A program made the translations under genes and the position numbers. The notes beneath the pieces were generated by a model. It did no database searches, had not been told where the DNA came from, and saw only the letters and a program-made list of their open reading frames with translations. Positions 40,243-48,186 of a stretch of DNA of 64,000 nucleotides are shown piece after piece; the stretch's first letter is position 1, and each line of letters starts with the position of its first letter. The stretch comes from Halosimplex salinum (GTDB taxonomy: Archaea; Halobacteriota; Halobacteria; Halobacteriales; Haloarculaceae). The stretch is taken from NCBI RefSeq assembly GCF_003730195.1, contig NZ_QWGG01000008.1, positions 1 through 64,000 of the forward strand. The letters are read 5' to 3'.

Positions 40243-41424
40243 ATGACCGAGCGTTCCGAACCGGACGCCCGGGTCACTGACCGGGTCCGGGCCGTCGAGC
40301 CCCAGGGGATCCGCGAGATGTTCGAACTCGCGGCACAAGCGGACGGCGACCTGGTCCACCTGGAGTTCGGCGAGCCCGACTTCGACACGCCAGAGCACGT
40401 CGTCGACGCCGCCCACGAGGCAGCGACCAGCGGCCAGACGAACTACACGTCCAACGCCGGCGTCCCGGAACTCAGAACTGCGATCGCGGCGTTTCTCGCT
40501 CGCGACGGCGGTCCGCGACCCGACCCTGACTCCGAGGTGGTCGTCACCACCGGCGGTGTCGAGGCGATCCATCTCGCGATCCACACGGTCGCGAACCCGG
40601 GCGAGGAAGTCGTCGTCCCGACGCCGGCGTGGCCAAACCCCATCTCGCAGGCGCGACTGGCCGACGCCGTCCCGGTCGAGGTGCCCATGCCCGCCGAGGA
40701 CGGGTTCGCGCCCGACGCCGAACGCATCGTCGACGCCATCGGCCCGGACACTGCCGCCGTCCTGCTGACCTCGCCCGCGAATCCGACCGGACGGGTGTTC
40801 ACGGCCGACGCGATGGAGCGGGTGGTCGCCGCCGCCGCGGCCCACGACGCGTTCGTGATCGCCGACGAGGTGTATCGGCAGCTCACCTACGGCGACCCGG
40901 AGCCGCGCGTCGCGGCGGTGACCGACCGCGAGGAGTGGGTGCTGTCGGTCGGGTCCGTCTCGAAGGCCTACGCGATGACCGGCTGGCGCGTCGGCTGGCT
41001 CGCCGGCCCGGCGGACGTCTGTTCGCAGGTGACGAAGATCCACGAGAGCACGACCTCCTGTGTCAACACGCCGGCCCAGTACGCCGCGATCGCGGCGCTC
41101 ACCGGGCCCCAGGAGCCCGTCGACAGGATGCAGTCCGCCTTCCGTGCGCGACGGGACTTCGTCTTCGACCGCCTCGACGCCGTCGAGGGCGTGTCGGCCG
41201 CCAGACCGGAAGGCGCCTTCTACGCGTTCGTCGACGTGAGCGCGCTCGCGGGCTCGAGCACCGAGATCGCGAAGCGCCTCCTCTCGGAGCACGGGGTCGT
41301 GACCGCACCGGGGTCGGCCTTCGGCGCCGGCGGCGAGGGCTACCTCCGGCTGAGCTTCGCGAACGGTCGCGATCGGCTCGAACTCGGCCTCGACCGGCTC
41401 GAAGCGATGGTCGAGAGCGCGTGA
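40243..41424 (+). CDS. class I/II PLP-dependent aminotransferase
   Basis: This 393-residue fold-type I aminotransferase has HLEFGEPDFDTPEHVVDA near the N-terminus, TNYTSNAGVPELR, VVTTGGVEAIHLAIH, SPANPTGRVF with the PLP-binding Asn, and VIADEVYRQLTYG. SVGSVSKAYAMTGWRVGW carries the Schiff-base Lys. RLSFANGRDRLELGLDRL ends it with the substrate-binding Arg. Aspartate/alanine-type substrates are likely, but specificity is not read from sequence. The start at 40243 is chosen because earlier codons are atypical. Confidence 0.9.
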   Translation: MTERSEPDARVTDRVRAVEPQGIREMFELAAQADGDLVHLEFGEPDFDTPEHVVDAAHEAATSGQTNYTSNAGVPELRTAIAAFLARDGGPRPDPDSEVVVTTGGVEAIHLAIHTVANPGEEVVVPTPAWPNPISQARLADAVPVEVPMPAEDGFAPDAERIVDAIGPDTAAVLLTSPANPTGRVFTADAMERVVAAAAAHDAFVIADEVYRQLTYGDPEPRVAAVTDREEWVLSVGSVSKAYAMTGWRVGWLAGPADVCSQVTKIHESTTSCVNTPAQYAAIAALTGPQEPVDRMQSAFRARRDFVFDRLDAVEGVSAARPEGAFYAFVDVSALAGSSTEIAKRLLSEHGVVTAPGSAFGAGGEGYLRLSFANGRDRLELGLDRLEAMVESA

Positions 41425-41769
41425 GTCGGACCGAAGCGCGTGTGAGTCCGCTCGAAGAGCGCGGGGAGCCCGAAGGACGCAACTCCGGAAGCTCTCGGTA
41501 AACTCAGCCGGTGGGCGAGTATCGACGGACCGTCCCCGTCCGACGCTCGACACCTTCCGCCCCCCGATAGCGCCACTCACACCCGCTCACAGGCCGATAC
41601 TCTCACCCGCCGTGCAGGCTCGTACACGACCGGAAGTTGCGAGTGGGTTCTCGATGCTCGCGGTCGGATTCGACGGTTGGACGCCAATCGTTTTCCCGTA
41701 CTCCCCCCTCGGTCGAACTGTATCGACCGCAGAGCACGTCGCGTCGACCCCGTTTACAGATAGCAACGT
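41425..41769. other. intergenic region, no gene seen
   Basis: No frame has protein-like composition on either strand. The end carries a likely promoter for the membrane/HTH pair (GTTTACAGA about 20 nt before the ATG at 41770). Confidence 0.5.
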
Positions 41770-42057
41770 ATGCCACTCGCGCAACTCCTCGAACAGTACG
41801 TCAGTCTCGGTATCTTCGTCCTCGCAGCGGGGCTCAGCGTCCTCAGCTTCCTCGCGTGGCGACGGGAACGCGATCGTCGAATGCGGATCGTCACGTTCGG
41901 GTACGCGATGTTCGCCGTCTACGGACTCGTCGTGTTCCTCGAATACCCGCTGCTTCCGTACTTCCCGCACGCCACGCTCGAGTTGCTCGAACACGGGAGT
42001 GCGATCCTCGTCCTGGGTGGGCTCCTGGCATTTTTCGTCGCTCTGACGCGGGACTGA
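41770..42057 (+). CDS. three-TM membrane protein cotranscribed with HTH regulator
   Basis: This 95-residue protein has hydrophobic segments at about 10-28, 42-60 and 72-92, separated by a basic loop (RRERDRRMR). It ends exactly where the HTH gene begins (stop at 42055-42057, GTG at 42058). The pair resembles haloarchaeal membrane-protein/regulator units of unknown signal. No catalytic motif is visible. Confidence 0.75.
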   Translation: MPLAQLLEQYVSLGIFVLAAGLSVLSFLAWRRERDRRMRIVTFGYAMFAVYGLVVFLEYPLLPYFPHATLELLEHGSAILVLGGLLAFFVALTRD

Positions 42058-42582
42058 GTGATGTCGGACCCGGATCTCGAACTGGCGTCGCGGCGGGCGA
42101 TCTACCAGCGGATAGCCGACACGCCGGGCGTTCACTTTCGCGCGCTCCTCGACGACCTCGAGTACGCGCAGGGGACGCTCCAGTATCACCTCCGGTGGCT
42201 CGCTGACGAGGGGATCGTCGAGGTTTCGGACGACGGCAAGTACACGCGGTACTACCCCGCCACCGAGTTCGACGAAGCCGACCGGGCAGTGCTGAACGCG
42301 TTACGACGAGAGTACAGTCGCCGAATTCTCGCGCACCTCCTCACGGACGGCCCGCTCTCGACGACCGAGCTCAGCGACCGCATCGACAAGGCGCAATCGA
42401 CCGTCTCGTGGCACCTTTCGACCCTCGCCGAGGCCGACCTCGTCACGAAGGAGCGGGCGGGTCGGAGCGTCGTCTACGAGGTCAGCGACCCCGACCGCGT
42501 CGAGTACCTGTACACGGTCCACCGGCGCTCGTTCACCGACAGAGCCGTCGACCGGATTCTGGGCCTCTGGGACAGCTACTAA
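42058..42582 (+). CDS. tandem winged-HTH transcriptional regulator
   Basis: This 174-residue protein has two ArsR/MarR-like winged helices: FRALLDDLEYAQGTLQYHLR (about 27-46) with the wing VEVSDDGKYTRYY, then LSTTELSDRIDKAQSTVSWH (about 101-120) with the wing KERAGRSVVYEV. GTG at 42058 and ATG at 42061 are equally plausible starts. Coupled with the membrane protein upstream, it may relay a membrane signal. It ends overlapping the convergent operon by 4 nt. Confidence 0.83.
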   Translation: MMSDPDLELASRRAIYQRIADTPGVHFRALLDDLEYAQGTLQYHLRWLADEGIVEVSDDGKYTRYYPATEFDEADRAVLNALRREYSRRILAHLLTDGPLSTTELSDRIDKAQSTVSWHLSTLAEADLVTKERAGRSVVYEVSDPDRVEYLYTVHRRSFTDRAVDRILGLWDSY

Positions 42583-43121
42583 CTCGTCGTCGGGTTCGAG
42601 GGTATCCCGTGAAGCACCAGCAAGCGCAACAGGAGCACGTACACCAGAAACGCGACCGAGGGCCCCAGCAGGGGGCGGACGAGTCCCGTCAGATCGGTGC
42701 CGATCGCTGCGGCGTGGACCGTCCCGAACGCGAACCCGGCGTACGCGAACGAGTGGACGACGCGAGGCCCCCACGGGCGCTCGAAGCGGTTCGCGTCGGT
42801 AAAGCCCAGCACCGCGACGACGAGCAGCAGCAGCGCGCCCGCGCCGACGGCGAGACCGCCGAGGAAGTACGGCGTCGAGAACACCGGCGCCGGGACCTGT
42901 CCGGTGACGACGGACCACGCGTCGAGGACTCCGAGGCCCGCGTGCAGTAGCGTGACGATCATCGCGAACACGGACAGTTCGACGTGGACGCGTCGGGCGG
43001 CGTCGTGCAACACACCGAACGACTCCGTGTTGTAGAGGACGCCGGTGAGGACCGCCAGATACAGCGACGGATACGCGACGAGCGCGGCGCCGCGGTCGAG
43101 TAGCCAGACGAGCTGTGACAT
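42579..43121 (-). CDS. predicted b-heme ferric-reductase-like membrane protein
   Basis: This 180-residue protein has about five TM helices with two His pairs at heme-bundle spacing: His46/His60 in RVHVELSVFAMIVTLLHAG and His123/His136 in VVHSFAYAGFAFGTVHAA. Together these are consistent with two b-hemes across the membrane, as in the FRD/YedZ group. It is the last gene of a four-gene operon with apbE, so it could carry electrons from quinol or cytosolic donors to an external flavin. That role is inference. Its ATG overlaps the preceding stop by one base (TGATG). Confidence 0.7.
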   Translation of the reverse strand: MSQLVWLLDRGAALVAYPSLYLAVLTGVLYNTESFGVLHDAARRVHVELSVFAMIVTLLHAGLGVLDAWSVVTGQVPAPVFSTPYFLGGLAVGAGALLLLVVAVLGFTDANRFERPWGPRVVHSFAYAGFAFGTVHAAAIGTDLTGLVRPLLGPSVAFLVYVLLLRLLVLHGIPSNPTTS

Positions 43122-43408
43122 CACGACGCTCCCGTCGTCTCCACGACGTCGGGACACCCGTCCGCGTCCTGGTACCCGTTCACCGACTCCGGTCGGGTCG
43201 GACATCTGTCGGCGGCGTCGTCGACGCTATCCCCGTCGTAATCTGCCGGCGCCCGTCTCTCCGAGACGGTCTGCTCGACGAGGTCGCTCCGTGTGTCTTC
43301 GGTCGCCTGTGTGGCACGGATGTCTCCGATCTGCCAGAGGACGGGAACGGTCACGACCAGGACGACGATGGCGACGACAGTGACTCGCTGCTTATGCGTC
43401 CACGACAT
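43121..43408 (-). CDS. membrane-anchored thrombospondin type-3-like calcium-binding protein
   Basis: This 95-residue protein has an N-terminal TM anchor (VTVVAIVVLVVTVPVLWQIG) and an external acidic part ending in DYDGDSVDDAADRCPTRPES, then NGYQDADGCPDVVE. This is a single type-3 repeat with two cysteines, the D-x-D-x-D calcium loop being clear. It is inside the apbE operon, overlapping both neighbours (17 nt and 1 nt). It may organise the external part of an electron-transfer complex; function inferred. Confidence 0.7.
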   Translation of the reverse strand: MSWTHKQRVTVVAIVVLVVTVPVLWQIGDIRATQATEDTRSDLVEQTVSERRAPADYDGDSVDDAADRCPTRPESVNGYQDADGCPDVVETTGAS

Positions 43409-44270
43409 GTGTCTCGAACCCCTTAGTCGTATGAAAGACGCCGCCGTGAACGACGAGCGCCTCTACCCCGTCCCACTCCGTCGCTAATCGCCGTGCCTCG
43501 GCGAGTGGGAGCGCGGCCAGCGTCGTCGCCAGGGCGTCGGCTTCCAGACAGTCCCGGCGCGCGAGGACAGTAACGGACTCGTGACGTGACCCGAGCGATT
43601 CGGTCGTCGGATCGTACACGTGATCCGTGCCGTTCCGCGAGCGTCGATATCCGCCGGACGTCGCGACGTTCCAGTCCGTCTCCAGGACTTTTAGCGGCGT
43701 GTCGTCGCCGTACGGGCTCTCGATGGCGACCGGGCCCGTGGGCGGTGACATGTCTCCGCCACCGCTGACGAACCCGTGTCGGCCGACCCCCGCGAGCGCC
43801 TCGGCGGTTCGGTCGACGACGTATCCCTTGGCGAGCCCGTTGAGATCGAGTTCGACGTCGGCGGTGACGTCGGCGTCGTCGACGCTGACGGTCCCGGTGT
43901 CGAACGTCGACGGCAGTGCGTCGCTGTCCCCACGCAGGAAGGCTTTGAGGTCGTGTTCGACGCGGCCATGGTGGATGTCGAACACCCCGTCTGTCCGGTT
44001 GTAGTATTCGAGTCCGCGGCGGACGATACGGGCGACGTGTCCGTTCGTGACCTCTCCCTCGCGGTTGAGGCGGCCGACGGCGCTCGTCGGGTCGAAGGCG
44101 TTCAGCTGCGCTTCGAGCGACTCGGCCGCATCCCGACCCGCAGTCACTGCGGCGTCGGCACGGACACCCGTCGCCCGGACGAGAAACGTCGTATCACAGC
44201 AGTCGAACTCGCGGTGTGTCTCCCCGAACCGCTCGTAGACCGATGCGAGCGATCCCGTCATCTCGGTCAC
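43392..44270 (-). CDS. apbE: ApbE-family FAD:protein FMN transferase
   Basis: This 292-residue protein has the ApbE core: VGRLNREGEVTNGHVARIVR, VFDIHHGRVEHDLKAF, VELDLNGLAKGYVVDRTAEA, FVSGGGDMSPPTG and DHVYDPTTESLG with a threonine-rich final third. ApbE attaches FMN to a Thr/Ser of partner proteins using FAD. No signal peptide or lipobox is visible, so the location is uncertain. Its start overlaps the upstream small anchored protein by 4 nt, making that the natural candidate substrate. Confidence 0.85.
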   Translation of the reverse strand: MTEMTGSLASVYERFGETHREFDCCDTTFLVRATGVRADAAVTAGRDAAESLEAQLNAFDPTSAVGRLNREGEVTNGHVARIVRRGLEYYNRTDGVFDIHHGRVEHDLKAFLRGDSDALPSTFDTGTVSVDDADVTADVELDLNGLAKGYVVDRTAEALAGVGRHGFVSGGGDMSPPTGPVAIESPYGDDTPLKVLETDWNVATSGGYRRSRNGTDHVYDPTTESLGSRHESVTVLARRDCLEADALATTLAALPLAEARRLATEWDGVEALVVHGGVFHTTKGFETHVVDA

Positions 44271-44605
44271 TCTTCCTCCTCGTGGTCTTCGTGGTCCTCG
44301 TCTTCCTCGTCTTCGTCTTCCTCGTGGTCTTCGCCGTCTTCCGCTTCGTGCTCTTCCTCGTGGTCCTCGTCCTCGTAGCCGGACCGGGTCTGGACCGCTG
44401 GCGTGAACTCCTGGTTGGGCGTCGGAGCATCGGCGTCGACCTGTTGTGACGCGTTCGACACGGTTGTCCCGGCCGAGTCAGTTCGTTCGCCAGCCTGCGA
44501 GAGGCCGCCGCCGGGCACCGCGAGGGCACCAGCCACGATGGCCGTGAGGAGTGCACCTGCGAGCGTGAAGGCGACGAGTTTGTTGGTGGGGACTGGAACG
44601 CGCAT
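44267..44605 (-). CDS. small anchored acidic/His-rich protein, first gene of the ApbE operon
   Basis: This 112-residue protein has a TM anchor at residues 9-30 (KLVAFTLAGALLTAIVAGAL) and then TDSAGTTVSNASQ (42-54), which faces the outside. The tail (77-112) is almost wholly Asp/Glu/His (HEEEHEAEDGEDHEEDEDEE). TDSAGTTV resembles the D-x-x-(S/T)-G-A-T flavinylation site of ApbE targets, with Thr48 as possible acceptor, but it is one residue shorter and not exact. The His/Asp tail could bind metals. A minimal FMN-carrier role is an inference from adjacency to apbE and the motif. Confidence 0.65.
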   Translation of the reverse strand: MRVPVPTNKLVAFTLAGALLTAIVAGALAVPGGGLSQAGERTDSAGTTVSNASQQVDADAPTPNQEFTPAVQTRSGYEDEDHEEEHEAEDGEDHEEDEDEEDEDHEDHEEEE

Positions 44606-44736
44606 ACTCAGCCGCACCTCGTTTCGGAATCGGTCGCGTCGGCGTGTCGGTCTTCGATTGCTGCCATTGCAGGTACTGGGAGAAGACGTTCTCAGTAAGC
44701 CGTTCGCGTCCAACAATCGAATCTTCGTACAGCTAT

Positions 44737-44783
44737 CGAATCGATTCGAACCGAACCGAATCGGGTCGAATCGAATCGATTCG
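44737..44783. repeat. pentamer-rich repeat with two copies of CGAATCGATTCG palindrome
   Basis: Two perfect 12-bp palindromes, CGAATCGATTCG, lie at 44737-44748 and 44772-44783, 35 bp apart, within a GAATC/GAACC-rich run. The stretch lies upstream of the ApbE operon start (44605, minus strand) and before the TA pair at 44895. It could be a regulatory site or simple-sequence expansion. Confidence 0.6.
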
Positions 44784-44894
44784 GAGCGCTCTCGTCGGGC
44801 AAACACCGCCAGTAGTTGAGACTGGTCGTCTCAATGCATATGGCATTCTGGCGCAGTTCATAAATAGTATGAAGCCGTAGTCACGGATAGAACG

Positions 44895-45263
44895 ATGGCA
44901 CGAATTACCGGCTCTTACCCAGATGACCTCGACCTCCTCATCGAGGGTGCTGTTGAGGCTGGTGTGTTTGGTGGCAAGAGCGATGCATTGCGAGAGTTCG
45001 TGCGTGAATACTTCGAGGACCACGAGAACGAACGTATTGCAGCTGCGGTGGCCCTCTACGAACGCGAGCGTATCACGCTCGGTGATGCCGCGAGACTCGC
45101 TGATGTCGATCGGTGGACGATGCGTGACATCCTCCGTGAGCACGGTGTTGAACTCCGCCTCGGACTCGTTGACGAAGACGACGCAGCGTACGAGGTGGAG
45201 GCAGCACGCGAACTCGAATTCGATGATAAGGACTCGGGCAACGAGGGATCGTCTGCGAAATGA
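44895..45263 (+). CDS. UPF0175-type antitoxin
   Basis: This 122-residue protein has an RHH-like N-terminus (ARITGSYPDDLDLLIEGAVE, then GGKSDALREFVREYF) and a UPF0175 HTH-like middle: RIAAAVALYERERITLGDAA, then RLADVDRWTMRDILREHGVE. It ends in a charged toxin-binding tail. The stop overlaps the PIN gene by 4 nt. UPF0175/DUF3368-type pairs act as toxin-antitoxin modules. Lower GC marks the island start. Confidence 0.8.
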   Translation: MARITGSYPDDLDLLIEGAVEAGVFGGKSDALREFVREYFEDHENERIAAAVALYERERITLGDAARLADVDRWTMRDILREHGVELRLGLVDEDDAAYEVEAARELEFDDKDSGNEGSSAK

Positions 45264-45766
45264 CCGGTGATGATATTCCAGCGAACCCGAGCGTCTTGAA
45301 CACGACTGTCCTCTCGAATTTCGCCTACATCGACCAGCTGTGGGTAGTTGCTGACCTCTCTGGAATCTGTACGGTACCAGTCGTTCGTGAGGAGCTCGAA
45401 CACGGCGTTGATAACCACCCATATCTCCAGGAAGCACTCGATACGCTTGATAACGAAATCCCAGTCGCGACGATTTCGGATACTGTCGCAAACAGAGAAG
45501 CCGTTGTTGGTGCGCATCTCGATCCCGGGGAAGCACAGGCGTTCGCCCTTGCCGACGCACACGACGGTCGACTGCTCACAGATGACGGAGATGCCCGGTT
45601 GTTTGCGAAAGACCAGGGCGTGACCGTTGTCGGGTCGGTCGGAGTTCTGTTGGCTGCAATCGATGCTGGAAAGATCGATGAAGCGACTGCTGACGTGTGG
45701 CTGTCGACCTGGATCGATGAAATTGGGTACTACGTCCCGTATCGTACGATCTCGGAGTATCGATGA
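45260..45766 (+). CDS. PIN-domain (DUF3368-type) toxin
   Basis: This 168-residue protein has the PIN acidic set: N-terminal SVLNTTVLSNFAYI (Asn for the first Asp), VVREELEHGV (Glu), LDPGEAQAFALADAHDGRLL with Glu/Asp, and LTDDGDARLFA. DUF3368 members pair with UPF0175 antitoxins; the first acid is replaced by Asn in many. The target RNA is unknown. The ATG overlaps the antitoxin stop (ATGA). Confidence 0.8.
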   Translation: MTGDDIPANPSVLNTTVLSNFAYIDQLWVVADLSGICTVPVVREELEHGVDNHPYLQEALDTLDNEIPVATISDTVANREAVVGAHLDPGEAQAFALADAHDGRLLTDDGDARLFAKDQGVTVVGSVGVLLAAIDAGKIDEATADVWLSTWIDEIGYYVPYRTISEYR

Positions 45767-45825
45767 CGGGCTTGCTCGAAGTTCGAAACGCCTGATTAGT
45801 GTGACCGTGAACACGTCTATTACCA

Positions 45826-46734
45826 ATGAGTGAAGCCGACAGACGGCTGTCCGAAGAGAGTGAACAACGGTTTCTTGACCTGTACGCCCACCTATTGGTG
45901 TACGTCAACGATCGGTTCGATGTCATCGAAGAGATCGAAACGGTCGCTGATCTCGAACAGCACTATACTGACGAGCTTCTGCCGCTCCGAAACACGCTGT
46001 ACAACGAGTCAACGGCGGATCTGATAGAGGACTTCGTTGAACAGAACCCTGCTGACCTGTCGGAGGCTGATCTCGAGCAGGTCGCAGCGTGGACTGACTT
46101 TGTCGCCGGTGAGTTCGTCGTCGTCCGCTATCGCGAGGACGACGCGATCTTCCTCGATTGGACAGAACCGCCGCAAGCCTACGCAGTCTGTCCGGCTCGG
46201 CTTCCATTCGCCGACCTGTGGGATGAATCCGCACTTCCAGTCCCGGTTTCGAGTGTCGCTCTGCTACCGTTCGAGGATCAGATCGTCTACGACGGGTGGA
46301 TCGGAGTTAAGAATATCATTTTCGGGGGCTCGCTCAGTACTGACATCGACGACGAGTACGAGGAGGCCAAACATCGCTTCGGCATAATCGACTTGCTTCC
46401 AGCACCCGAGGAAGACGAAAAGACGGACGCCGAGGAGTTGCGCTTCTACATGAAGAACAAGCGTAACCGAGAGCGATATGCGTCGAAGATCGAGCAGTTG
46501 CGGGAGAAAACCGACGAACTGGAGCGGATTTATCACCAGGAGATGGGGAAGGCCCGAGCTCGAAGCTTGGGTCGCGAACTGCGCGAGTTGGGACTTAACG
46601 ATGCCTATGTAGCGATCTACGACGATCGGATTATCACTAGTGCTCCCTCCGAATCCGAGGTTCGCAAGCTACTCGAAGAGATTATGCCCGCTGGGAAGGC
46701 TGACCACCCCTATATCTACCACTTCGATCCCTGA
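45826..46734 (+). CDS. unrecognised island protein (302 aa)
   Basis: The N-terminal half is helical (RFLDLYAHLLVYVNDRFDVI) and the middle has a beta-rich segment (FVVVRYREDDAIFLDW, then PVSSVALLPFEDQIVYDGWI). The C-terminal ~90 residues form a coiled-coil region (NRERYASKIEQLREKTDELE) ending RSLGRELRELGLNDAYVAIY. I recognise no family. It is 60 bp after the PIN toxin on the same strand in lower-GC DNA, so it likely travelled with the island. Coiled coils suggest partner binding. Confidence 0.7.
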   Translation: MSEADRRLSEESEQRFLDLYAHLLVYVNDRFDVIEEIETVADLEQHYTDELLPLRNTLYNESTADLIEDFVEQNPADLSEADLEQVAAWTDFVAGEFVVVRYREDDAIFLDWTEPPQAYAVCPARLPFADLWDESALPVPVSSVALLPFEDQIVYDGWIGVKNIIFGGSLSTDIDDEYEEAKHRFGIIDLLPAPEEDEKTDAEELRFYMKNKRNRERYASKIEQLREKTDELERIYHQEMGKARARSLGRELRELGLNDAYVAIYDDRIITSAPSESEVRKLLEEIMPAGKADHPYIYHFDP

Positions 46735-46749
46735 ACGAGAGTCCACAGC

Positions 46750-47109
46750 TTACGACTGGAGTTGCGTGACAATCGACACAATTTCGCTTTTGGTCGGTTC
46801 GCCGGAGAACTCAAACACCCTGTCTCCGATACCGAAGGCGTACCTCTGGTAGGAGACGTCAACGTGAATCCAGCATTCGACATTGCTGTCTGTCGCCTCA
46901 TACTCGGCTTCACCTGTATTCTCTTCGTGCTTCAGCACATCGAGCAGGTATTCTTCGATACGTGGCGCATTCGCGATTCGTAGGAGATGGTCGGCAGCGA
47001 CGTTCTCCAACACGTCTGCTGGGGTTCCGTATCCTTCGCCGATGAGATAGAACTCGCCATCGTACTCGTGTGACTCGATCTGAACACGGAGTGCGTACGT
47101 CTCAGCCAT
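46750..47109 (-). CDS. hypothetical island protein (119 aa)
   Basis: This frame has protein-like composition: YALRVQIESHEYDGEFYLIG, then HLLRIANAPRIEEYLLDVL and VECWIHVDVSYQRYAFGIGD. It looks like a mixed alpha/beta small domain. It sits on the opposite strand between the two larger island genes with short gaps (15 and 105 bp). No family is recognised. Confidence 0.6.
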   Translation of the reverse strand: MAETYALRVQIESHEYDGEFYLIGEGYGTPADVLENVAADHLLRIANAPRIEEYLLDVLKHEENTGEAEYEATDSNVECWIHVDVSYQRYAFGIGDRVFEFSGEPTKSEIVSIVTQLQS

Positions 47110-47214
47110 ATCGGTAGTTCCGAAGAAACACGTATCAGACTATCTGTTACGAACACCACCCATGTGGCCGCGTTGTGAACAAGATTTAGTCGGAATGACG
47201 CACAACCACAGCAT

Positions 47215-48186
47215 ATGTCTTTCACCGCCAGCTGGCACACGCTTCTCGACGAACTCGACGATCTTCCCGAGAGTGCGACGCTCATCACGCCGCTCTCGCA
47301 TCAGCGATTTCGTATTACTGACGTACAAGAAGCTCGCGTCATCATTCACTTCGAAGACAAAGGTGAGACGCGGCCGCTCCAGCGCGATCAGTTCGAAACG
47401 CTCTATCGCCGAATCGAGGACGCCCCTGATGGGTTTGACCTCGATCGTCTCCCGGCGGATGCGGCTCCATACCCTGCGGTGTTGAGTGTCCATCCACGGT
47501 TCGAGGTTGATGAGGACGCTGGCGTCATCACACAATCAGAGGTCGCGACGGCGACGCAGGTGGTGGGCGCGGAACAGGAACCCACAGACGAGGAACGAAC
47601 AGAACCCGACGGACTGGATGTCTACTCGGACGCGCTCCTCCTCATCGACGCACTCGAACGTCACGATGTGACAGATCTCCCTGAACTAGAGACGAACGCG
47701 TTGGTGAATCTTTACACACTGCTTTCGGATGTGCAGCGAGATGCCAATGATTTCCGCCAGGAGGTCGCGGATGTCCTCCTCGCTCGACTCCATCACGACC
47801 GCCCAGTGTCCGGGCAGTACGGCTCTGTCCAACGGACGAGTCGCCGCAATCGCTCGCTCAAAGACGACGAGAAGGTGCTGGAACGGCTCGAGAACGCTGG
47901 CATCGACCGTGAGCGTGTACTGAGCGTCGACCGCTCGAAAGTCGATGAAGCACTTGAAGTCACTACGCTCTCCGACTCCGATGTGTACGAGGTCGGAGAA
48001 AGCGAATACGTTCGCAAAGCGGAGGTCGATGAAGATGTGAAAGAATCCCGGCTCCAGGGGCTGAAGGACCGACTCGCTGCTAGCGAGGACGATGAGGCGA
48101 ACCAGCTCCGAGCGGAGATCGAAGAGCTCGAACAGCGTATCGACGATCTCACCAGTTTCCGCACAGGTACGGAGATGCAAGGATGA
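47215..48186 (+). CDS. unrecognised island protein with C-terminal coiled coil (323 aa)
   Basis: The N-terminal part (SFTASWHTLLDELDDLPESA, TLITPLSHQRFRITDVQEAR, VIIHFEDKGETRPLQRDQFE) resembles a small beta-domain. The middle has LLLIDALERHDVTDLPELET and VQRDANDFRQEVADVLLARL helices. The end is a coiled coil (DEANQLRAEIEELEQRIDDL). Its stop overlaps the next ATG by 4 nt, so it is coupled to the pRiA4b-like gene. The function is unknown. Confidence 0.72.
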   Translation: MSFTASWHTLLDELDDLPESATLITPLSHQRFRITDVQEARVIIHFEDKGETRPLQRDQFETLYRRIEDAPDGFDLDRLPADAAPYPAVLSVHPRFEVDEDAGVITQSEVATATQVVGAEQEPTDEERTEPDGLDVYSDALLLIDALERHDVTDLPELETNALVNLYTLLSDVQRDANDFRQEVADVLLARLHHDRPVSGQYGSVQRTSRRNRSLKDDEKVLERLENAGIDRERVLSVDRSKVDEALEVTTLSDSDVYEVGESEYVRKAEVDEDVKESRLQGLKDRLAASEDDEANQLRAEIEELEQRIDDLTSFRTGTEMQG

